18,834 nt of DNA from NCBI GenBank assembly GCA_031259515.1, contig JAIRLK010000112.1, positions 1 to 18,834 on the forward strand. Direction: 5' to 3'. This document shows, in pieces, positions 14,226 through 18,834 of this stretch. The stretch is from Treponema sp. GTDB lineage: Bacteria > Spirochaetota > Spirochaetia > Treponematales > Breznakiellaceae. Under the pieces are notes generated by a model. The model ran no database searches, was not told the DNA's origin, and saw nothing but the letters and a program-made list of their open reading frames with translations. Position numbers and translations under genes: made by a program. Positions within the stretch are counted from its first letter, which is position 1. Each line of letters starts with the position of its first letter.

Positions 14226-15467
14226 ATGACTATGAATATGGATGTAATTACCGACAACTTGAAAAAAAATTTACGGGCCCTCCACGAGTACACCGCCACA
14301 CCCGGCGCGGGCGCCACCCGGCTACCCTTTACCAACGAGGCCCGGGCCGCAGTAAACCACATTCGGACCATGATGGAAGAAGTGGGTCTTGAGGTCCGGG
14401 AAGATGAGGCGGGTAACATTATCGGCCTCATCAAAGGGGCGGAACCTTCCCTCCCTGCCCTGGTAACCGGTTCCCATTTTGACACCGTAACCAACGGCGG
14501 CGATTTTGACGGACTTGCGGGGATCATGACGGGGATCGAAATTGCCCGCTTGCTCAAACAGGAGGGGGCGGCTCTGAAACGGAACTTCATCGTCATCGGG
14601 TTTTGTGATGAGGAGGGTATGCGTTTCGGTACCGGCTATTTTGGATCCAAATCTATCCTGGGCCAGGTTACCCATGAGGATCTGCGTCATTACAAAGACA
14701 AGGATGATATTTCAATTTATGAGGCCATGAAGGGATACGGCCTGATTCCCGAAAACCTGCCCCGGGCGACATGGGATCTGAAAAACATCAGGGCCTTCGT
14801 GGAGATGCATATTGAACAGGGGCCTATCCTGTACCAGAGCGGCGAGGAATTGGGGCTGGTGGAATGTATCGTCGGCATACAGCGGTACATCGTCACGGTC
14901 CGGGGCAGATCGGATCACGCGGGGACGACCCCCATGGATATGCGGATCGACGCGGTGGAAGCCGCCGCCCAAGTGATTGCGAAGATCCCCGGCTGGGCCC
15001 GGGAAAAAGGTGAAGGTACCGTGGCTACCACGGGCTTTGTGAAGGTCCTCCCCGGCGGCATGAACATCGTGGCCGAGGAAGTCCAGTTTTCCGTGGATGT
15101 CCGTTCTCGGAACGAAGAGAGTATTGACGATATTGTGAGTAAAATCCGCGACGGTCTTGACGAGGCCTGTCGGCAGAACGGCGCCACCTATACCATGGAC
15201 AACAAGCTGACCATAACCCCGGTGGATCTCAACCGGGACATGCTGGCCCGGCTGGAAAACCACTGCAAACGCCGGGGTTATACCTGGCGGCGGATGATCT
15301 CCGGGGCGGGGCATGATGCTCTGGCCATTGGGCAGGTGCTGGATACGGTGATGGTTTTTGTTCCTAGCAAAGACGGCCGCAGCCATTGCCCGGTGGAATG
15401 GACCGAATACGAAGATATAGCCAAAGCCGTGGCGGTGATCCATGATCTTATTCTGGAAATGCAGTAA
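14226..15467 (+). CDS. allC: M20 hydantoinase/carbamoylase-family amidohydrolase (allantoate amidohydrolase candidate)
   Basis: Seen: 413 residues with the dinuclear metal ligands of the M20 N-carbamoyl-amino-acid amidohydrolase group: H84 (SHFDTV), D95 (GGDFDG), E129/E130 (CDEEGMRF), H195 (MHIEQGP) and H387 (SHCPVEW), with the dimerisation/lid domain between (about 212-330, GRSDHAGTTPMDMR near its start). Known: AllC splits allantoate into ureidoglycine, ammonia and CO2; close relatives cleave N-carbamoyl-amino acids or ureidoglycolate. Inferred as AllC because AllE, which uses its product, lies three genes downstream. ATG codons at 14226, 14232 and 14238 are all in frame behind GGAGAGG (14217-14223); 14232 has the better spacing. 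Ten bases separate it from the transporter. Confidence 0.8.
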   Translation: MTMNMDVITDNLKKNLRALHEYTATPGAGATRLPFTNEARAAVNHIRTMMEEVGLEVREDEAGNIIGLIKGAEPSLPALVTGSHFDTVTNGGDFDGLAGIMTGIEIARLLKQEGAALKRNFIVIGFCDEEGMRFGTGYFGSKSILGQVTHEDLRHYKDKDDISIYEAMKGYGLIPENLPRATWDLKNIRAFVEMHIEQGPILYQSGEELGLVECIVGIQRYIVTVRGRSDHAGTTPMDMRIDAVEAAAQVIAKIPGWAREKGEGTVATTGFVKVLPGGMNIVAEEVQFSVDVRSRNEESIDDIVSKIRDGLDEACRQNGATYTMDNKLTITPVDLNRDMLARLENHCKRRGYTWRRMISGAGHDALAIGQVLDTVMVFVPSKDGRSHCPVEWTEYEDIAKAVAVIHDLILEMQ

Positions 15468-15479
15468 GGTACGGTAATC

Positions 15480-15845
15480 ATGACCAAAAAAGCAACGGAT
15501 CTGCATATCAGTCTTGAACCAAACCTGAAGGGCGGACGGGACACGGTCCGGATTATCAACATTCTGGAACGCGAAGAAATGTTCGGAACCGGACGCCTCT
15601 TTGGGGTCAGCATCATCCCCCCCGGTGGTTCTATCGGGCATCATACCCATGAAGGTGATTTTGAAACCTACTACATCCTCAAGGGCAGCGCCCAGGTCAA
15701 CGACAATGGCGTATTGTACGATCTGGGGCCGGGGGATATGACCCAGTGCAAAGCCGGGGATTTTCATTCTATCGAAAATACCGGCGCCGTAGATCTGGAA
15801 TACCTGGCGGTGATCCTCTATAGTAAGGATAGAGTTTCACCCTGA
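15480..15845 (+). CDS. Small single-domain cupin, function unknown
   Basis: Seen: 121 residues with both cupin motifs. Motif 1 is G49-x5-H55-x-H57-x4-E62-x6-G69 (PPGGSIGHHTHEGDFETYYI), giving a full metal site with H96 from motif 2 (KAGDFHSIEN, 91-100). Known: one-domain metal cupins include isomerases, dioxygenases and lyases, and also ligand-binding proteins, so the fold does not give the reaction. Context: 12 bases after the amidohydrolase and before allE, within a ureide pathway that has no visible AllA, so it is a candidate for handling ureidoglycolate. AllA itself has a different, bicupin-like family signature not seen here. Shine-Dalgarno AAGG precedes ATG. A strong terminator follows. 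Confidence 0.75.
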   Translation: MTKKATDLHISLEPNLKGGRDTVRIINILEREEMFGTGRLFGVSIIPPGGSIGHHTHEGDFETYYILKGSAQVNDNGVLYDLGPGDMTQCKAGDFHSIENTGAVDLEYLAVILYSKDRVSP

Positions 15846-15858
15846 TTCGGTAGAAGTT

Positions 15859-15890
15859 AGCTGTCCGGAAACTTCAGTTTCCGGACAGCT
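15859..15890 (+). terminator. Strong stem-loop terminator between the cupin gene and allE
   Basis: AGCTGTCCGGAAAC (15859-15872) and GTTTCCGGACAGCT (15877-15890) are perfect 14-base complements with loop TTCA, followed by TTATTATT. It lies 13 bases after the cupin stop. No clear promoter follows, so allE probably depends on read-through or on an unseen promoter. Confidence 0.8.
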
Positions 15891-15905
15891 TTATTATTAA
15901 CAACG

Positions 15906-15919
15906 CCGCCTGAAGGCGG
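15906..15919 (+). promoter_or_regulatory. Short hairpin abutting the allE ribosome binding site
   Basis: CCGCC, loop TGAA, GGCGG (15906-15919), immediately followed by AAAGGA (15920-15925) and ATG 15932. A stem this close to the ribosome binding site could modulate translation. Short enough to be incidental. Confidence 0.35.
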
Positions 15920-15931
15920 AAAGGATTTTTT

Positions 15932-16696
15932 ATGGGATATCCCAAGGATATTCTGGCCACCCGGGCGGTGGTTAAGCACGGCTCTTACGCGGTTCTCCCG
16001 CCGGAAGGGTTGGTCAACAACGTAGTTCCCGGCATTGAAGGATGCCGGGTGAGTATTGTAGCGTCTCCCAAAATGGGGGCGAGTTTTGTTTTTTACGTGG
16101 TGGAGGCGGAGCCAAAGGGCGGAACCACCGCTGTTTTTGGAAATGAGCCGGATATCGAAACCTTCGTATATATTATCGAAGGGGAGGGAAGTCTGGCCAC
16201 AGAAGGGGAAACCTATTCAGGAACTGCCGGTTCTTATCTCTTTTCTCCCGCCGGATCGGGCCTGGAATTCCGCAACTCCGGAGACAAAAAAATGAAGGCG
16301 TTGCTCTACAAACAGATATATATCCCCCTCAAGGGATACTGCGCCACGGCGGTATACGGCAATACCAATCAGATCTCGTACCGGGAATACGACAACATGG
16401 CGAATGTTTTTATCAAAGATTTGCTTCCCATAGACATCGCCTATGATATGAATATGCATATCCTTTCCTTCGCGCCGGGAGGCTGCCATCCCTTTGTGGA
16501 AACCCACGTTCAGGAACATGGGGCCTATATTCTGGAAGGTGAGGGCTGTTACCTCCTGGACAACGAATGGCGGATGATCAAACAAAACGATTTTGTCTGG
16601 TTCGGCCCCTATGTCAGTCAGGCCGCCTATGGGGTAGGCAAAACAAATTTCACCTACATCTATTCCAAAGACTGCCACCGGGACGTAACGCTGTAA
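15932..16696 (+). CDS. allE: (S)-ureidoglycine aminohydrolase
   Basis: Seen: 254 residues, a two-cupin protein nearly the length of E. coli AllE (261) and matching it along its length (LATRAVVKHGSYAVL near the start, DMNMHILSFAPGG at 172-184, YSKDCHRDV near the end). The C-terminal cupin carries the Mn-site pattern known from plant UGlyAH: E190, H192, H196 and Q230 with exactly the expected spacings. Known: hydrolyses ureidoglycine to (S)-ureidoglycolate and ammonia, the step after allantoate amidohydrolase. The N-terminal cupin lacks a full ligand set, as in the family. Shine-Dalgarno AAAGGA six bases before ATG. Separated from the cupin gene by a terminator. Strong assignment, and the best anchor for naming the island. 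Confidence 0.93.
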   Translation: MGYPKDILATRAVVKHGSYAVLPPEGLVNNVVPGIEGCRVSIVASPKMGASFVFYVVEAEPKGGTTAVFGNEPDIETFVYIIEGEGSLATEGETYSGTAGSYLFSPAGSGLEFRNSGDKKMKALLYKQIYIPLKGYCATAVYGNTNQISYREYDNMANVFIKDLLPIDIAYDMNMHILSFAPGGCHPFVETHVQEHGAYILEGEGCYLLDNEWRMIKQNDFVWFGPYVSQAAYGVGKTNFTYIYSKDCHRDVTL

Positions 16697-17212
16697 TGAA
16701 CGTAAGGAGTTAGGGGGGAGAAGTTACAAAGGGCTTCTACCGGTTCGCCCTCTGTCATTCCTGCGAATTGGATCACCCCTGACTCTCCGTTTTGCGGGTC
16801 AGACCATCTTTCCAGCAATTCCCGCCTCTGCCTATACCATGTCTCTTCTTAATGCTTGCTATGAAGCCTTGGGCGTGATTTATAAAATATCCGATCCCTG
16901 CCAAATTTCGCGTTTTTATCAGGGAGGGTGCAATAATCGCTGATTAACCACACGTTGGCGACCAGGAAAAAGTATAACGGTGAAACTAACGGTTTTGTAC
17001 ACCCGAAACAGTAACCAGCAGCCGTTGTGCCTGAACGCCGGAGCATCCTGTCAGGCTTGTTTTCCCGCTTACCGCCTCCGTGTACACCGATCCCCACTAT
17101 AGTGTTGAAACGACCGTAACCCTATGCTGGGGGACCCCTAATGTTGCAATATTAAATGAGATGATTGTCATTATCCCCATAGTCCGAACCCCCGCGTCGG
17201 GATGACACAAAG
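16697..17212. other. Non-coding stretch without recognised content
   Basis: About 0.5 kb between allE and the radical SAM gene. No open frame here has convincing codon use; the longest (82 codons, minus strand, 16849-17097) has no recognisable motifs. A Shine-Dalgarno-like GTAAGGAG follows the allE stop but has no gene behind it. Base composition is more even than in neighbouring genes. It may be a scar of a deleted gene or of a degenerate mobile element, but I recognise no family. Confidence 0.5.
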
Positions 17213-17232
17213 ACCGCTCTCATTATAGCGGT
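17213..17232 (-). terminator. Hairpin at the end of the radical SAM gene
   Basis: ACCGCT (17227-17232 read on the minus strand) pairs with AGCGGT (17213-17218) around an eight-base loop, starting within the TAA stop codon region and followed on the minus strand by CTTTGT. A modest Rho-independent-like terminator for the hisD-radical SAM unit. Confidence 0.4.
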
Positions 17233-18065
17233 TACGGAAACACCTCCACCGGGATGGCCGTTCCTATGACCGCCCGCAAGGCCGCCGCCCGCCTTTCCAG
17301 TACCGCTTCCGGCAACGCTTCCGCCAGGGGATCCTCCGGCGCGGGACGGGCCTTGCCGTAAATCTGCACCGCCCGGACGCCGGCGCCATAACCGCCGCTT
17401 TCGGCAAGTTCCGCTGCAAGATGGACCCAGGCCGCTTCTTCCGCCGCCGGAGGCTCCCGTCCATGCACGGCGCAAACCATGGTTTGCAGAGTTACCGGCG
17501 CAGCGCGCGCGAATCGCCGGATACCTCCGATCAGCGCGTCAAAGGGGATGCCGGATCGGTCCATCGCCTCGTACCAGGCCGGGGTTCCGGCATCCAGCTT
17601 GAGCCAGATGTTGAGCTTCATGCCGCCCAACGCGGCATCCCTCATAAAGGCGAAGGTCGTTTCTTTCAGAAGCCCCGTACCATTGGTGATGACCACCAGG
17701 GCCGCTTCCGGGACAAAACGCTCCCTGATCCGTCCCGCCGCTTCCAGAGCCTCCTGGAAATCAGGGGACAGGGAAGGCTCCCCGTTTCCCGAAAAGCAGA
17801 TGTCCCGCACCGGAATTCCCCCTTCCGCCGCCTCCGCCAGGACGCACTCAAGGGCTTTTTCCATAACCGGAAGGGAAAAAGCTCGGTCCGAATGAAAGGG
17901 AAACACCTCGCAATAGGGGCAGTTGAAAGAACAGACCTTATGATCCGGGAAAAGGTTGATCCCGATGGAAAGGCCCTTGGAACGCCGGGAATAGACCGGA
18001 TACACAACAGCCCCGCCTTCCCTGCCCCGGTGATTCTCAACCGGCCCCGGACAGAAGCCTTTCAC
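17232..18065 (-). CDS. COG0731-like radical SAM protein
   Basis: Seen: 277 residues from GTG 18065. CxxxCxxC for the [4Fe-4S] cluster is C45, C49, C52 (CSFNCPYCE), preceded by VVYPVYSRRSKGLSIGINL, the typical lead-in of the COG0731 group. FSGNGEPSLSPDF follows (the GGE-like SAM-binding strand), then VVITNGTGLL. Known: COG0731 includes homologues of the archaeal wyosine enzyme Taw1, but bacterial members are mostly uncharacterised. Start: GAGGG lies nine bases before GTG and the preceding hisD stop is only four bases upstream; the frame remains open much further but would then overlap hisD heavily. Probably cotranscribed with hisD, without an obvious functional link. Lacks recognisable SPASM cysteines. 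Confidence 0.75.
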   Translation of the reverse strand: MKGFCPGPVENHRGREGGAVVYPVYSRRSKGLSIGINLFPDHKVCSFNCPYCEVFPFHSDRAFSLPVMEKALECVLAEAAEGGIPVRDICFSGNGEPSLSPDFQEALEAAGRIRERFVPEAALVVITNGTGLLKETTFAFMRDAALGGMKLNIWLKLDAGTPAWYEAMDRSGIPFDALIGGIRRFARAAPVTLQTMVCAVHGREPPAAEEAAWVHLAAELAESGGYGAGVRAVQIYGKARPAPEDPLAEALPEAVLERRAAALRAVIGTAIPVEVFP

Positions 18066-18069
18066 GTAA

Positions 18070-18834
18070 CTAAGCCCTCGCCGCCGCAGCCGCGCCGTGG
18101 CCGGCCAGACCTTCCGCCCCGGCCATCCGTTCCGCCGCAAGCCGCGCCGCGTCAAAGCCGGAACCGGAGGCGCAGCGGAGGCTGGTCGGGGTCTTGAGGA
18201 AGTGGCGTACCGAAAGGCCGGCGGAAAACCGGGCGCTTCCAGAGGTGGGGAGGGTGTGGTTGATTCCCGCCGAATAATCCCCCAAAACTTCCGCCGCCCG
18301 GCTTCCCACAAAGAGGGAACCGTAGTTTCTTAAGATTGGAATCCAGGAGTTGGGATTTTCCACCTGGAGTTCCAGATGTTCCGGCGCCACGATGTTGGCG
18401 ATACGGCCCGCCGCCTCCATGGACGGGTAAACGACGATAAGCCCCCCCGCGTCCAGGGAAGCGCGGGCGCAGGCGGCGGTTGGCAGCACGGCAAGGCGCT
18501 TTTCCACCGCCGACTCGACCCGTCCGGCTAAGTCCCGGCTTGGAAGCAGGGCGCGGGCGCGGGCATCCGGGTCATGTTCCGCCTGGGCCAAAAGGTCCGC
18601 CGCGATAATATCTTCAAACGAGGCGCGTCCGGCGATCATAGTACGGAGATCCGGGTCCCGGCCGTCAGCGATGATCAGCACATCCGTGGGACCGGCGACG
18701 AAGTCTATGCCCACCTCCCCATAGAGGAGGCGCTTCGCGGCGGCCACGTACTTGTTGCCGGGCCCGGCTATCACGTCAACACGGGGAATAGTCCCGGCGC
18801 CATAGGCAACGCCGAGCGCCAGGGCCGCCACCGC
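18070..18834 (-). CDS. hisD: Histidinol dehydrogenase, C-terminal part (5' end outside window)
   Basis: Seen: 255 codons open from the window edge to TAG at 18070. HisD signatures in order: IPRVDVIAGPGNKYVAAAK, GIDFVAGPTDVLIIAD, zinc-site QAEHD (about residue 82 of the fragment), catalytic pair in VAPEHLELQ, GDYSAGINHTLPTSG with the zinc-binding Asp, and a C-terminal GLAGHGAA with the last zinc-ligand His. Known: oxidises L-histidinol to histidine in two NAD-dependent steps, cytoplasmic, last step of histidine biosynthesis. GPTD replaces the more common GPSE, a conservative change. The alanine-rich end is slightly longer in Ala than usual. First gene visible in its unit, with the radical SAM gene four bases behind. 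Confidence 0.93.
   Translation of the reverse strand, partial: AVAALALGVAYGAGTIPRVDVIAGPGNKYVAAAKRLLYGEVGIDFVAGPTDVLIIADGRDPDLRTMIAGRASFEDIIAADLLAQAEHDPDARARALLPSRDLAGRVESAVEKRLAVLPTAACARASLDAGGLIVVYPSMEAAGRIANIVAPEHLELQVENPNSWIPILRNYGSLFVGSRAAEVLGDYSAGINHTLPTSGSARFSAGLSVRHFLKTPTSLRCASGSGFDAARLAAERMAGAEGLAGHGAAAAARA

Noticed and set aside
14712..15767. 351-codon frame on the minus strand
   Set aside because: Antisense to allC and the cupin gene, both with complete metal-site motifs; the predicted product is His/Gly/Phe-rich as expected for a shadow frame.
15480..15845. Naming the small cupin AllA (ureidoglycolate lyase)
   Set aside because: AllA is a longer protein with different family signatures; only the neighbourhood supports the link, so no symbol was given.
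16849..17097. 82-codon minus-strand frame as a possible gene or transposase remnant
   Set aside because: No ribosome binding site, no motif and no similarity I can recognise to any transposase; too short to support.
17213..17220. tRNA or small RNA gene in the gap after allE
   Set aside because: No cloverleaf-like pairing or TTCGAATC-type T-loop was found in 16697-17231; only a short terminator-like stem is present.

Overview
This window reads as a chromosomal segment of a spirochete, most likely a gut Treponema or close relative. The main lineage clue is the protein on the minus strand at about 5.7-7.4 kb, which looks like the spirochete-restricted 'spiro-SPASM' radical SAM family beside an SpsF-type cytidylyltransferase. 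Hairpins built on GGCTGTTCCA-like arms also fit my recollection of Treponema genomes. Species cannot be fixed from sequence alone. No rRNA, tRNA, CRISPR array or intact insertion sequence was seen.

Region 1 (1-7371, minus strand) is one tightly packed operon. In transcription order it holds a spiro-SPASM radical SAM protein, a family-2-like glycosyltransferase, an SpsF-like cytidylyltransferase, a fusion of a PseG-like glycosyl-nucleotide domain with a zinc-ribbon/SAM-methyltransferase, an ATP-grasp ligase, and the first 56 residues of an exported protein cut by the window edge. Several genes overlap by 4 to 26 bases. The set looks like a surface or flagellar glycan (or glycolipid) assembly pathway whose product is unknown.

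Region 2 (7372-7860) is non-coding. It holds a 76-bp element with perfect 13-bp terminal inverted repeats, a doubtful small ORF, and a strong promoter with a near-perfect palindromic operator.

Region 3 (7861-16696, plus strand) is a ureide/glyoxylate catabolic island: a glyoxylate-carboligase-like ThDP enzyme, a hydroxypyruvate-isomerase-like TIM barrel broken by an in-frame TAA, a D-2-hydroxyacid dehydrogenase, an XRE-GntR(FCD) hybrid regulator, a DAACS-type transporter, an allantoate amidohydrolase-like M20 peptidase-fold enzyme, a small cupin, and AllE ((S)-ureidoglycine aminohydrolase). Inferred route: allantoate is imported, AllC-like and AllE release two ammonia and give ureidoglycolate, an unidentified step gives glyoxylate, and the first three genes condense and reduce glyoxylate to glycerate. 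The promoter/operator ahead of the carboligase is duplicated ahead of the transporter, so the two transcription units probably form one regulon of the hybrid regulator. Allantoinase, ureidoglycolate lyase (AllA) and urease are not in the window.

Region 4 (16697-17231) is non-coding with no recognised content apart from a hairpin at its right end.

Region 5 (17232-18834, minus strand) is the 3' part of hisD (histidinol dehydrogenase) followed four bases later by a COG0731-like radical SAM gene.

Points most worth checking: the in-frame stop that cuts the TIM barrel ahead of its fourth metal ligand; the catalytic glutamate retained in a Gcl-like enzyme, where characterised Gcl has valine; the duplicated operator and unusual regulator; and the unexplained ureidoglycolate step next to a small cupin.
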